Shown here: piece after piece, positions 45,130-54,352 of the stretch | Position numbering within the stretch: position 1 is the first letter of the stretch | How the letters are laid out: each line of letters begins with the position of its first letter | NCBI RefSeq assembly: GCF_035994185.1 | Contig: NZ_CP108538.1 | Coordinates: forward strand, 7,195,501-7,259,500 | Origin: Streptomyces sp. NBC_01217 | Lineage (GTDB): Bacteria; Actinomycetota; Actinomycetes; Streptomycetales; Streptomycetaceae | Direction of reading: 5' to 3' | Length of the DNA stretch: 64,000 bases | Position numbers and translations under genes: made by a program | Notes under the pieces: generated by a model | What the model saw: only the letters and a program-made list of their open reading frames with translations | Told to the model about the DNA's origin: nothing | The model's database searches: none

Positions 45130-46458
45130 ATGATCACTCAACGCTACGGCGACCTGGAGATCGGCTACACCACCCAATGGAACGACATGTTCTATGCCGC
45201 AACCGTTTCCCGGACCGGGGCGTGGCGCACGCTGGGGAGCGTCTACGGGGGCGGCATGGCGTCGAGTTGGCAGGGCCTGTACGGCGGACTCGTGGTCCAG
45301 GACCGCTCTGCCGACCAGGACCTGCTCAAGCCGCCCGTCGACTTCCAGCACGTGGGCACTTTCCCCTTCTTTTCCTTGAGCACGATCAAGGTCGAAATGT
45401 GGCGTCCTGTCCCGCCGGCCGGATACGTGGCCCTGGGAGACGTAGCGAACCTGTCTCTGATCGGGCAGGGGAGGCCGAAGCCCGACGCCTCCGCCCTGGG
45501 CATCGTGTGCGTGAAGAAGGAGCACAACGGACGCCCCTACGTACGCCGCGCGGAGCTCGGCCGCCTTCCCCTCTGGACGAACGGCAACGGGAAGGGACTG
45601 TGGGCCATCACGCCCCCGCTGTATCCCTTCGACGACACCGAGGAGCACCTGTTCCTGCCCGCCGGTACGTTCAGCTGCGGCCCCGACATCCCACAGGGGC
45701 CGACGGACGTGACCTGGGTGCTGGACCTGCCGGCCGTCGTCGACAAGGCCGACTACGCCCCCGAACTGCGGCTGGAGTCCTACAACGCGCCCCCGGCCCA
45801 GGCGATCGTCACCGACCGGGCCGTGACCGTGCCCTACTTCATGGTCAAGGACGATGCACGCTCCGAAGCGTGGAAGGTGGCCAACTCCCCCTTCTACAAG
45901 ATCCAGCGCAAGCGCCAGTACGACCTCATCCGCCACGTCGACTTCCGGGGCGCCGGCGGCGGGCAGATCGCCGAGACGGTCGAGGTGGGCGTCACACAGG
46001 AGAGGGGGGAGGAGTTCGCCCTCACGACCGGGATCACCGTCGGCGTCTCGACGGGCGTGGAGGCGTCGGCCAAGCCCTTCGGCGTGGGTGCGAGCGTCTC
46101 CGTGGAAACCTCGGTGAGCGCGTCGCTCGAACTGGGCTATACCACGCGCTATGGCGTGTCCACCTTCGAGAGCAAGAGCGTGGGCGTGACGTACGACGTG
46201 CCCGCCGGCCATGCCGGCGCGCTGTGGACCGACACCCACCAACTGGTCCCCATCCGCCGTGACGGCACCCTGGTCACCAACGCGAACCTGAGGCTGAACG
46301 CCGGCGGCTCCAGTGCCTACGTGGGCCGCACCTTCCCGGAGACCGCACGCTCCAAGGTGTCCGTCGTCCGCAAGGTCTCCGACGTGGAACTCAAGGCTGC
46401 GGAGGAAATGGGCATCGACCCCAAGACCATGGCCGACGTTACCGAGATCACGCAGTAA
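45130..46458 (+). CDS. Vps62-related / aerolysin-like protein A
   Basis: A 442-residue protein without a signal peptide. Residues ~60-240 carry Vps62/DUF946-type features (WRPVPPAGYVALGDV, GIVCVKKEHNGRPYVRRAEL, FSCGPDIPQGPTDVTWVLDL). The C-terminal third alternates Ser/Thr and small residues (FALTTGITVGVSTGVEASAK, VSVETSVSASLELGYTTRY), like the membrane-inserting hairpin of aerolysin or ETX/MTX2 pore formers, then ends in a charged helix. A pore-forming or insecticidal-type role is inference. The start MITQRYGDLE is shared with the paralogue at 49660-50994, after GGGGGACCACAAG. Confidence 0.7.
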   Translation: MITQRYGDLEIGYTTQWNDMFYAATVSRTGAWRTLGSVYGGGMASSWQGLYGGLVVQDRSADQDLLKPPVDFQHVGTFPFFSLSTIKVEMWRPVPPAGYVALGDVANLSLIGQGRPKPDASALGIVCVKKEHNGRPYVRRAELGRLPLWTNGNGKGLWAITPPLYPFDDTEEHLFLPAGTFSCGPDIPQGPTDVTWVLDLPAVVDKADYAPELRLESYNAPPAQAIVTDRAVTVPYFMVKDDARSEAWKVANSPFYKIQRKRQYDLIRHVDFRGAGGGQIAETVEVGVTQERGEEFALTTGITVGVSTGVEASAKPFGVGASVSVETSVSASLELGYTTRYGVSTFESKSVGVTYDVPAGHAGALWTDTHQLVPIRRDGTLVTNANLRLNAGGSSAYVGRTFPETARSKVSVVRKVSDVELKAAEEMGIDPKTMADVTEITQ

Positions 46459-46471
46459 CACCCGCCTGGCG

Positions 46472-46510
46472 ACAGCAGGGGCATACCGACAGGCGGTGTG
46501 CCCCTGCTGT
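46472..46510. terminator. Terminator after the Vps62-like gene A
   Basis: A 12-bp perfect stem (ACAGCAGGGGCA at 46472-46483 with its complement at 46499-46510) and an inner ACCG/CGGT extension form a strong hairpin 14 bp after the stop. The CoA ligase gene starts 36 bp later, so it depends on read-through or its own promoter. Confidence 0.75.
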
Positions 46511-46546
46511 TGTGACCGGCACGGCAAACCGAGAAACGGAGTTTCG

Positions 46547-48127
46547 ATGATCTACGACAGCAAGTACCCGGACGTCTCCGTCACCGATCGCCCCCTCCAC
46601 GAGTGGGTGCTCGGCGATGCGTCGCGGCGCGGAACACGGCCGGCCCTGGTGGACGTGGCCGGCGGACGGACGCTCAGCTACGGCGAACTGGCCGCGCTGG
46701 TCCGGGGGATCGCGGCGGGCCTCGCCGCCGAGGGCATCGGCAAGGGCGACGTGGTCGCGCTGCACTCGCCGAACACGGTTCTGTTCCCCGTGGTCCTCTA
46801 CGCCACCACCACCGCGGGCGGGACAGTGACCACGCTGTCGCCGCTGGCCACACCCGCCGAGATCGCCAAACAGCTGATCGACGCCGAGGCGCGACTGATG
46901 GTGAGCGTGTCGGCGCTGATCGAGACCGCGCGGGCCGCCGTCGAGCTGGTCCGGCGGCAGACCGGCCGAGACATCGAGATCCTGGTCTGTGACAGGGCGG
47001 ACGGTCACCGTTCGGTGCTGGAGCTGCTGAGCGACGGCGACGTGCCGGCATTCGAGCTCGATCCCGCCGTGGACGTCGCCGTGCTGCCGTATTCGAGCGG
47101 TACGACAGGCGTACCCAAGGGCGTGATGCTGACCCACGCCAACCTGTGCACCAACCTGGAACAGATGAACGGCCTGCACCGGGTCGGCGAGAACGACCGC
47201 GTCATCGCGATCCTGCCCTTCTTCCACATCTTCGGGCTGACCGCACTGGTCAACAACGCGCTGCACCGTGGCGCAACGGTGTACGTGCACGCCCGCTTCG
47301 ACCTCGACGCGTTCCTGACCAGCCTGGAACGCGACCGCATCACCCACGCCTACGTCGCCCCACCGGTGATGCTCGCGCTGGCCAAGCACCCCGCGGCCGG
47401 GAACCTGGACCTGTCGCACCTGCGACGCATCATCTGCGCGGCGGCGCCGCTCGACGCCGGATTGCAGGCGGCGGTGGCCGACCGGCTGGGCGTGGAGATC
47501 GGGCAGGCGTACGGCATGACCGAACTGTCCCCCGCCTCGCACATCCACGCCGACGGCAACCTCGACGAGCCCGTCGCGTGCGTCGGGCACCTGCTCCCGT
47601 CGACGCAGGCACGCCTGGTCGATCCCTTCACCGGGCAGGACGTGGCGGCGGGCGAACCGGGCGAGGTGTGGATCCGGGGGCCGCAGGTGATGAAGGGCTA
47701 CTTCGGCCGCCCGGAGGACACCGACGCGACCGTCGACGCCGACGGATGGCTGCACACCGGCGACATCGGCCGGGTCGACGAGGACGGGAACTGGTTCATC
47801 GTCGACCGGGTCAAGGAACTCATCAAGTACAAGGGCTACCAGGTGGCGCCGGCCGAGCTCGAAGCCATCCTGGTGCAGCATCCCGGCATCGCCGACGCGG
47901 CCGTGATCGGCGTCAGCGACGAGGAGGGCAACGAGATACCCAAGGCGTTCGTGGTGCCCATGACAGGAGTGCCGATATCCGCCGCCGCGGTGATGGCCCA
48001 CGTCGAGGGCCAGGTCGCCCCGTACAAGAGGATCCGCCGGGTCGAGTTCATCGAGGCGGTACCGAAGGCGGCCTCCGGCAAAATCCTCCGACGGCAGCTG
48101 CGGGAACGGGAGCCGGCGCGTCCCTGA
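46547..48127 (+). CDS. 4-coumarate-CoA ligase-like adenylate-forming enzyme
   Basis: A 526-residue acyl-CoA synthetase of the ANL superfamily: carboxylate + ATP + CoA to acyl-CoA. The P-loop-like A3 motif is PYSSGTTGVPKGVMLTH, with QAYGMTELSP (A5), GWLHTGDIGRVDEDG (A7), VDRVKELIKYKGYQVAP (A8) and the catalytic Lys in KAASGKILRR (A10). Overall it is closest to plant-type 4CL enzymes found in streptomycetes, but the acid substrate cannot be read off. ATG 46547 follows ACGGAG. It sits between a toxin-like gene and a hydrolase gene, which might together process a lipid or aromatic acid. Confidence 0.9.
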   Translation: MIYDSKYPDVSVTDRPLHEWVLGDASRRGTRPALVDVAGGRTLSYGELAALVRGIAAGLAAEGIGKGDVVALHSPNTVLFPVVLYATTTAGGTVTTLSPLATPAEIAKQLIDAEARLMVSVSALIETARAAVELVRRQTGRDIEILVCDRADGHRSVLELLSDGDVPAFELDPAVDVAVLPYSSGTTGVPKGVMLTHANLCTNLEQMNGLHRVGENDRVIAILPFFHIFGLTALVNNALHRGATVYVHARFDLDAFLTSLERDRITHAYVAPPVMLALAKHPAAGNLDLSHLRRIICAAAPLDAGLQAAVADRLGVEIGQAYGMTELSPASHIHADGNLDEPVACVGHLLPSTQARLVDPFTGQDVAAGEPGEVWIRGPQVMKGYFGRPEDTDATVDADGWLHTGDIGRVDEDGNWFIVDRVKELIKYKGYQVAPAELEAILVQHPGIADAAVIGVSDEEGNEIPKAFVVPMTGVPISAAAVMAHVEGQVAPYKRIRRVEFIEAVPKAASGKILRRQLREREPARP

Positions 48128-48217
48128 ACGGTAGGCCGTGCTCGCGGGGCCCTGCGCCTGGGACGATACGGACGCACCCAACTCCCGCAGATTGAAGGGA
48201 TGTTGTAAAGTTTTCGT

Positions 48218-49432
48218 GTGGGCGACGCGGTTTACAGGTTCGGGCAGTACGCGTTGGACGCGGACCGCCGTCGACTCAGCCATGACGGACAGCGGATCGA
48301 CGTCGAGCCCCAGGCCATAGAGCTCCTGTGCCACCTGGTCGAGCAACGCGGCCGTGTCGTGCCCGAGGAAGAGCTGCGCGACTGGTTGGGGCACGGGCAC
48401 GCGGTCAGCGAGGCCGCACTCGTCACCGGGCTGCGCACGGCCCGTCGCGCGATCGGTGACAGTGACGCACGGCAGCAGCTGATTCGCGCCGTGCGCCCGC
48501 ACGGCTATCGGTTTGTCGCCCGTGTGACGGTGGCTTCCACCACTCCGACCGCCACACCCACGGCCCCCGGGGTCCCGGCAGTGGCGGAGGCGGACCACGA
48601 GGTCATCCGGTTCTGCCGGTCCGCCGACGGCACCCGCATCGCCTACGCGCTCACCGGAGAGGGCCCGCCCCTGGTGAAGACCGCCAACTGGCTGACCCAC
48701 CTCGACCTCGACCGGACCACCCCGATGTGGGCGCACTGGTTCGACGGCCTCACCCGCGGCCGGCAGCTCATCCGCTACGACGAGCGGGGCTGCGGCCTCT
48801 CCTCATGGGACATGGGCAGCTTCACCCTCGACAACCTGGTCGCCGACCTCGATGCCGTGGCCGATGCCGCCGGCCTCGACCGGTTTCCCCTGCTCGGGGT
48901 GTCACAGGGCAGCGCGGTAGCCGTCGCCTACGCCGCCCTTCGCCCCGAGCGGGTCAGCCATCTGATCCTCACCTCCGCCTACGCCCGGGGACAGCAGATC
49001 CGTGCGGGCAGCGACGCCGAGCGCGATGCCGCAGAGGTCGACCTCAACATCGCCCGCGCCGGATGGCGTTCGCAGGACAGCAGCTTCCTGCGCTACTTCG
49101 CCTCCCAGTTCCTCGCCGACGCCACTCCCGCGGAGTGGGACGCGTTCGCCGCCTACCAGCGGCTGACGACCTCGCCCGCCAACGGCCTGCGATTCCTGGA
49201 AGAGTTCACCCGCATCGACGTCTCGGGCATCGCTCACGACGTGGCCTGCCCCACGCTGATCATCCACTCCCGCGACGACGCGCGCGTCCCCGTCGCACAG
49301 GCCCTGGAACTGGCCACGCTCATCCCCGACAGCCGGCTGATCCTGCTCGACAGCCGCAACCACCTGTTCACCGCCGACGACCCGGCCTGGCCCACCTTCC
49401 TCACCCACCTCTACAACTTCCTCTCCGAGTAG
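48218..49432 (+). CDS. OmpR-type winged helix fused to alpha/beta hydrolase, copy A
   Basis: A 404-residue fusion. Residues 1-100 are an OmpR/CadC-type DNA-binding domain (YRFGQYALDADRRRL, ELLCHLVEQRGRVVPEEEL, IRAVRPHGYRFVARV). Residues ~125-404 are an alpha/beta hydrolase with the nucleophile elbow GVSQGSA, the acid in IIHSRDDARVPV and His in LDSRNHLF. There is no transmembrane helix between the parts, unlike CadC. It could be a regulator gated by a small ester, or an enzyme that binds DNA. GTG start at 48218. It has a close paralogue at 52192-53436 on the other strand. Confidence 0.85.
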   Translation: MGDAVYRFGQYALDADRRRLSHDGQRIDVEPQAIELLCHLVEQRGRVVPEEELRDWLGHGHAVSEAALVTGLRTARRAIGDSDARQQLIRAVRPHGYRFVARVTVASTTPTATPTAPGVPAVAEADHEVIRFCRSADGTRIAYALTGEGPPLVKTANWLTHLDLDRTTPMWAHWFDGLTRGRQLIRYDERGCGLSSWDMGSFTLDNLVADLDAVADAAGLDRFPLLGVSQGSAVAVAYAALRPERVSHLILTSAYARGQQIRAGSDAERDAAEVDLNIARAGWRSQDSSFLRYFASQFLADATPAEWDAFAAYQRLTTSPANGLRFLEEFTRIDVSGIAHDVACPTLIIHSRDDARVPVAQALELATLIPDSRLILLDSRNHLFTADDPAWPTFLTHLYNFLSE

Positions 49433-49545
49433 CCCAGCAGACCGGAACGCTGCCACGACAGGAAGGGCCCCGCGGGACACGGTGCACGGCCGTATCGGCG
49501 ACTGTGGTGCGGATCCGGTCCGCACTACTCCGATGGGTCGCACCT

Positions 49546-49582
49546 GTGCTGCCGTACAGCCGGACCGGCTGTACGGCAGCAC
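49546..49582. terminator. Bidirectional terminator between convergent genes
   Basis: GTGCTGCCGTACAGCCG and its exact complement form a 17-bp stem around a 3-base loop (GAC), between the stop of the plus-strand hydrolase gene and that of the minus-strand Vps62-like gene. A weaker GTGCGGA/TCCGCAC repeat lies just upstream. Confidence 0.85.
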
Positions 49583-49659
49583 CGCAAGGCCATGAGCGAC
49601 GGGCGAAGGCCCACCGGCGCGGGGTCGGCCGGTGGGCCCTGTTGTCCGTCGGTCGGAGG

Positions 49660-50994
49660 TTACTGCTGGATCTCGGTGACGTCGGATTCGGTCAGGATCT
49701 TGGGGTCGATCCCCATGTCCTGTGCGGCCTTGATCTCCTCGTCCGAGAACTTGCGGGCGACGACGATCTTGGTGGCGTCGAGGTGCGGGAAGGTGCGACC
49801 CACGTAGTAGCCGGAGTTCAGCTTCAGGTTCGCGCCGGTGACCAGGGTGCCGTCGCCCCGGATCGGGACCAGCAGATGAGTGTCGGTCCACAGCGCGCCG
49901 GCATGGTCGGCGGGCACGTCGTACGACACGCTCACCGCCTTGTTCTCGAAGGTGGACACGCTGTAGCGCGAGGCGTACCCGAGTTCGAGGGACGCGCTCA
50001 CCGTGGCTTCCGCATAGGAGCTGGCCCCCATGCCGAAGGGCTTGGCCGACGCCTCCACGCCCGCGGTGACGCTGACGGAGATCCCGACGTTCTGCGAGAA
50101 CTCCTGCCCCCTCTCCTCCGAGACGCCTTGCTGGATCTCCTCGAGGATCGTCCCGCTGCCCGAGCCCCGGTAGTCGACGTGGCGGACGAGATCGTACTGA
50201 CGCTTGCGCTGGATCTTGTAGAAGGGAGAGTTGGCCACCTTCCACGCCTCGGTGCGCCCATCGTCCTTGACCATGTGGTACGGCACGGTCACAGTCCGGT
50301 CGGTGACGATCGACTGGGCCGGGGGCGGGTTGTAGGACGTCAGGGTCATCTCCGGGGCGTAGCCGGTCTTGTCGACGGCAGCGGGCAGGTCCAGCACCCA
50401 GGTCACCGCCGTCGGCGCGTGCTGCACATCAGGGCCGCAGCTGAAGGTGGCGGCCGGCAGGAGCAGATGCTCCTCGGTGTCGTCCGCCGGGAACAGCGGG
50501 GTCGTGACGGCCCAGAGGGCCTCCCCCGAGCCATTTACCCGAAGCGGGAGCCGGCCGAGTTCGCCGCGGCGTACATAGGCGCGTCCTTCGTGCACCTGCT
50601 TGACGCACACGAGGCCCAACTCAGAGACGCGGGGCTTGACAGCCCCCGCGCTCGTGTGCATGGTCACCACGTCTCCCAGGGCGACGTAGCCGGCGGGCGG
50701 GACGGGCCGCCAGATGTCGGCGTCGCGGGACGTCCAGGGGTCAAAACGGCCCACCTTCTGGAAGTCCACGGGCGGCCGGAGCAGGTCCTGGCCGGAGGAG
50801 AGGTCCTTGACCAGGAGCCCTCCGAACTCGCCGCCCGGCCACGTCGTCGAAAATGCATTGTTCGCGAAGACGGCGCCCAGGGCGCGCCATTGTCCGTCCC
50901 CCGCGGGGACTCCGGCCTGGAAGTACGGGTACGTGTTCGCGTGCCACTGCGTGGTGTAGGCGACCTCCAGGTCGCCGTAGCGCTGAGTGATCAT
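49660..50994 (-). CDS. Vps62-related / aerolysin-like protein B
   Basis: A 444-residue paralogue of the protein at 45130-46458, with the same start MITQRYGDLE, WRPVPPAGYVALGDV, KVANSPFYKIQRKRQYDL and the Ser/Thr-alternating C-terminal hairpin region (GISVSVTAGVEASAKPFGMG, AEATVSASLELGYASRYSV). The conserved core is far more similar than the first 60 residues, which differ as if recognising different targets (inference). No signal peptide. ATG 50994; the leader CACAGGGGGA is also shared with copy A, so the duplication included the ribosome site. Confidence 0.75.
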   Translation of the reverse strand: MITQRYGDLEVAYTTQWHANTYPYFQAGVPAGDGQWRALGAVFANNAFSTTWPGGEFGGLLVKDLSSGQDLLRPPVDFQKVGRFDPWTSRDADIWRPVPPAGYVALGDVVTMHTSAGAVKPRVSELGLVCVKQVHEGRAYVRRGELGRLPLRVNGSGEALWAVTTPLFPADDTEEHLLLPAATFSCGPDVQHAPTAVTWVLDLPAAVDKTGYAPEMTLTSYNPPPAQSIVTDRTVTVPYHMVKDDGRTEAWKVANSPFYKIQRKRQYDLVRHVDYRGSGSGTILEEIQQGVSEERGQEFSQNVGISVSVTAGVEASAKPFGMGASSYAEATVSASLELGYASRYSVSTFENKAVSVSYDVPADHAGALWTDTHLLVPIRGDGTLVTGANLKLNSGYYVGRTFPHLDATKIVVARKFSDEEIKAAQDMGIDPKILTESDVTEIQQ

Positions 50995-51113
50995 GTGTCT
51001 GGGTTCCCCCTGTGGTGTTCCGAAATGACGTCCGTGAAGCCGTCGGACGGCTTCACGGACGCCGGTGGTCTTGCCGGGCCGGCACCGCGCCGGCCTGTGC
51101 GAACGGTGTGCGA

Positions 51114-51578
51114 CTAGCCGATGACGATGTCGCAGTCGGCCCTGCCGCTGGCGGCGATGTCGGCGAAGTCCGCCTGAACGTTGGGGTCGTACGCCGCCGA
51201 GCTGATGCTGCGGGTCTTCTTGCCGGGCACGGCCTTCTTCCCGGTCGAGTGCGAGACCTTTGCCGCGTCCCACGTCAGGTCACAGGTCCAGTGGAAGGTG
51301 CGGACGAGCAGGTGCGAGTTGGACCCGCTGCCCGCGATCGACCAGTTGCCGTCCGCCTTCACCACGAAGCTGACGCTGCCGCTGACGCCCCGGCTGCTGT
51401 CGCTCGTGGCGAACGTGATCGACTGGCCGTCTGCCGCCACCGTCTTGGTGGTGTCGTTGGCCTGCGCCGGAAGCGTTCCCAGCAGCAGGGAGCCCAGCCC
51501 GGCCCCCGTCGCGATCAGCAGCGCCAGCCCCCGGCGAGTCCGGGCCTGGCCGGACGTCCTGGTGTTGTCGAGTCGCAT
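51114..51578 (-). CDS. Small secreted protein
   Basis: A 154-residue exported protein. A twin-Arg-like basic N terminus (RTRRGLALLIATGAGLGSLL) and an AQA cleavage site are followed by a beta-rich mature part (TVAADGQSITFATSDSSRG, SVSFVVKADGNWSIAGSGS) with two cysteines (WTCDL and ADCDIVIG). No family recognised. It ends 120 bp upstream of the Vps62-like gene B on the same strand, so they are probably co-expressed. Confidence 0.75.
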   Translation of the reverse strand: MRLDNTRTSGQARTRRGLALLIATGAGLGSLLLGTLPAQANDTTKTVAADGQSITFATSDSSRGVSGSVSFVVKADGNWSIAGSGSNSHLLVRTFHWTCDLTWDAAKVSHSTGKKAVPGKKTRSISSAAYDPNVQADFADIAASGRADCDIVIG

Positions 51579-52191
51579 TTTCTGTCCTTCTCTCTCTCGC
51601 GTGTGTCCCGTGTCTGAGGTGAGTGCCGGGCTGGGGGAGCTGCCTCCACGGCTGCTCCTCGCCCCGGCACCGTTCAAGCATCGGGCCCGTCGGCGGGCCA
51701 AGGCTTGGTGGAGGTCTGAGGCATATCTGAGGGCGGGCTGAGGGCGCATCCCTCAGTTGGCGAGCCGGGTTGATGGGGCGCGCGTGGGCACCACGTCCGG
51801 CGAGACGGACGCAAACGGGGTGTGTGAGGCTGCCGGGATATTCCTTCTGCGCACTGCAAGCCGCGACGCCGAACACCGGCAACAGCAGATAACCCGAGAT
51901 CACAACACGGGCCTACGGGGCGGGCTGATCACTCGTCCCCACCATCAGCCCGCACCGGCGACACGGGCTGATCGGCACATGGTGCCGCAGCCCGCCCGTA
52001 GGCCGGCGCCGGGAGATTCGGACGTCGTCGTCACCGGGGAAGATCGCGGCCGCCAGCTTCGCCGCCCCGCGTGCCAGGCCGCCAGGCCAGACTTCGTCGG
52101 CCCGAGTCGCTGATGACGCGGTCACGGCCGTCCGGGGCCTGACGGCCGCCCGGCGACTCCTCGGCTGCCCGGATACCGAGGCCCACGCGGC
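51579..52191. other. 613-bp gene-free stretch
   Basis: No reading frame here has a plausible start, ribosome site and coding pattern on either strand. The part next to 51578 must hold the promoter of the secreted-protein gene. A near-repeat of GGGCTGAT with an inverted CATCAGCCCG occurs at about 51921-51975, and a GACGGCC-rich stretch lies near 52120-52150; neither is a recognised element. Confidence 0.5.
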
Positions 52192-53436
52192 TCACTCGGT
52201 CAGGAAGGCGTCGATGTGCGACAGGAACTCGTCCCAGGCCGGTTCGTACGCGGTGAGCAGGTGGCTGCGGCTCTTGAGCAGGACCAGCCGGCTGTCGGGA
52301 ATGAGAGCGGCCAGCTCATTGGCCTGCGAGACCGGCACCCGCTCGTCGTCGCGGGAGTGGAGGATCAGGGTCGGACAGGCCACCCTGTGGGCGATGTCGG
52401 ACACGTCGATCCGGGCGAACTCCTCAAGGAAATGGACCCCGTTGGACGGCGAGGTCGTCTGCCGCTGGAAGGCGGTGAACTCCTCCCAGTCCTCCGGTGT
52501 GCCATCGGGCAGGAACTGGGAGGCGAAGACCCGCAGGAATCTGGGGTCCTGGTGGATCCATCCCACCCTGGCCACATCCAGGTCGAGGGCCGCCTCGGCG
52601 CTCTCGGTCTCGCTTCGGGCCCGGACCTGCCGTCCTCGGGCGTAGGCCCCGGCGAGGATCAGCCGGCTGACTCGCTCCGGATGGCGTACGGCATAGGCCA
52701 CCGCCACGGCACCGCCCTGCGACACCCCGAGCAGAGGGAATCTGTCGAGCCCCACGGCATCGACCACGGTCTCCAGGTCGTCGACCCAGTCCTCGAACGT
52801 GAAGCCGGGCACCACCCAGTCGGAGAGGCCGCACCCGCGCTCGTCGTAGCGGATCAGCCGGCGCTTGCGGGCGAGCCCGCCCAGCCAGTGCGACCACACC
52901 GGAGTCGTCCACTCCAGGTCGAGATGGGACATCCAGTTGGCCGCCTTGAGCAGAGGCGGGCCCGAGCCGACGGAGGCGTAGGCGATACGGGTGCCGTCGT
53001 CGGCCCGGCAGAACCGGATGGTCTGACAGTCGGCGCCGAGCGGTTCGCCGACCACTGTCGACTTCACGACATCCCCTTGGCCGGGGCCGGCGGACGCCCC
53101 CGCCTCGAGGACCGTAGCCGCAGCCGCAGCCGCAGCCACGAACTGGTAACCCCGCCGGTGCACTGTGCGGATCACCTGCTGCCGGCTACCGGTGTCCCCC
53201 ACGGCCAGGCGTACGGTCCGAAGCGCCGTGGTGAGCGCGGCCTCGCTGACGAAACGATCCCCCCACACCTCGTCGAGCAGCTCGGTCTTCGGCACCACCC
53301 GGTCCCGGTGCTCGACCAGGTGACACAGCAGGTCCAGGGCCCGGGGCTCGACGTGGACCGCCTCACCTGCCCGTCGGAGCTGGTGCCGAGCCAGGTCCAG
53401 CTCGTACTCCCCAAAGCGATACTTGTCCCCCTCCAC
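52192..53436 (-). CDS. OmpR-type winged helix fused to alpha/beta hydrolase, copy B
   Basis: A 414-residue paralogue of the fusion at 48218-49432: DNA-binding domain (YRFGEYELDLARHQL, LLCHLVEHRDRVVPKTELL, IRTVHRRGYQFVA), an Ala-rich linker, then the hydrolase with RLIRYDERGCGLSDW, nucleophile GVSQGGA, acid in LILHSRDDERVPV and His in LKSRSHLL. I place the start at the GTG at 53436 by alignment with copy A; the frame is open upstream to 53520. The catalytic set is intact, so both copies should be active. Confidence 0.85.
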   Translation of the reverse strand: MEGDKYRFGEYELDLARHQLRRAGEAVHVEPRALDLLCHLVEHRDRVVPKTELLDEVWGDRFVSEAALTTALRTVRLAVGDTGSRQQVIRTVHRRGYQFVAAAAAAATVLEAGASAGPGQGDVVKSTVVGEPLGADCQTIRFCRADDGTRIAYASVGSGPPLLKAANWMSHLDLEWTTPVWSHWLGGLARKRRLIRYDERGCGLSDWVVPGFTFEDWVDDLETVVDAVGLDRFPLLGVSQGGAVAVAYAVRHPERVSRLILAGAYARGRQVRARSETESAEAALDLDVARVGWIHQDPRFLRVFASQFLPDGTPEDWEEFTAFQRQTTSPSNGVHFLEEFARIDVSDIAHRVACPTLILHSRDDERVPVSQANELAALIPDSRLVLLKSRSHLLTAYEPAWDEFLSHIDAFLTE

Positions 53437-53574
53437 CTTTGCAGCGTACAACTCCCGTCCATCGGCGTACACATGACCGATTCTCGACAGCGCGTCGGCG
53501 CACTGCTGGCAGGCACCCACCAGCTCCGTATCGCCTCACGACTGAGTGCCTGACGCTGTCGGGGATCTTGGAGT

Positions 53575-53780
53575 TCAGGATTTCCCTGCCGTGCGCCATG
53601 CGGTCGGCCGTGGGATGCGTTGCCAGTCCAGGAAGTTCTGGAGGGCGGTGGGTGTTCGAGGTCGGCGTTCAGCCGCTGGTGTAGTGAGTTCCGCGTTGAC
53701 GCGCTCGATGTTGACGGCGATGGCAGTGAGGACGGGCTGGACGCGCGTGTGGGATGCCTGTCCTTGCCGGTGCCCGTGAC
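53575..53780 (-). pseudogene. IS1182-like transposase C-terminal remnant
   Basis: The minus-strand frame ends HTRVQPVLTAIAVNIERVN ... TPTALQNFLDWQRIPRP, the typical C-terminal end of IS1182-family transposases (VQHVLTAIAVNIERL-type). Nothing recognisable of the catalytic domain precedes it; only unrelated sequence. A dead fragment marking a past insertion. Confidence 0.6.
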
Positions 53781-54352
53781 GTTGCCCCGACGCGACACCA
53801 CGGTGCGACACTGAGGCTGGCGGTCTCGCGGTCTGCTCTCCCGCGCGGGCCTGGGCTGCCTCTCTCCGGTGACATGCCGGCTGGGCGGCTCCGGGCATCA
53901 CGCACCGACATGCCCGGAGTCAGCCCGGAGAACGGCTCGATGCCCCAGTGCGTGTTCCGACGGGCTTTGACAGGGAACCCAGTCCGCTCAGGCCGGAGGC
54001 TTTGACCGGACTGGGTTCCCTGTCAACGGACACCATCTCGAAACGACTTCCGCCCTCGGTTACAAAGCCAGGAGAAGGAAGCGAACGACTACCCCATGAA
54101 TTCGAGAACTGCGGGCCGCTTCGAAGAATCTGCGTGGGTGGGAGATCAGCCAAGAACTGAGAGTCGCCCACTACAGGTTCATCATTTTCATCGAAGCGGC
54201 CTACATCGCGCCGGTGAACGAGGCGCAGTCTTCCTGACGGGAGCGGCTTGCCCGAACCGTTGGGTGGCCGTCCCATTCCTTCGACGGCTGCCGCCGCACG
54301 CCACCACATAGAGGAGCACAAGAGCTGAACACAAGGACTTGACAGGGAACTG
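53781..54352. other. Gene-free stretch holding the inverted repeat
   Basis: Apart from the inverted repeat at 53967-54026 and the short TTGACAGGGAACT copy at its right edge, I see no supported gene. Open frames here lack ribosome sites and family features. It looks like transposon debris. Confidence 0.5.
53967..54026. repeat. Perfect 20-bp inverted repeat with 20-bp loop
   Basis: TTGACAGGGAACCCAGTCCG at 53967-53986 recurs as an exact complement at 54007-54026. The same motif, slightly changed, occurs at 59730-59749 beside a TnsA-like remnant, and a 13-bp version at 54339-54351 marks the point where a GFA-type gene loses its start. This looks like abutted ends of a mobile element rather than a terminator. 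Confidence 0.65.

Noticed and set aside
46448..48736. A 762-residue minus-strand open frame
   Set aside because: Antisense to the CoA ligase gene, which has all the ANL motifs on the plus strand.
53967..54026. Rho-independent terminator
   Set aside because: The 20-base loop, absence of a T-run, absence of a gene ending nearby and recurrence of the arm elsewhere argue for transposon ends.
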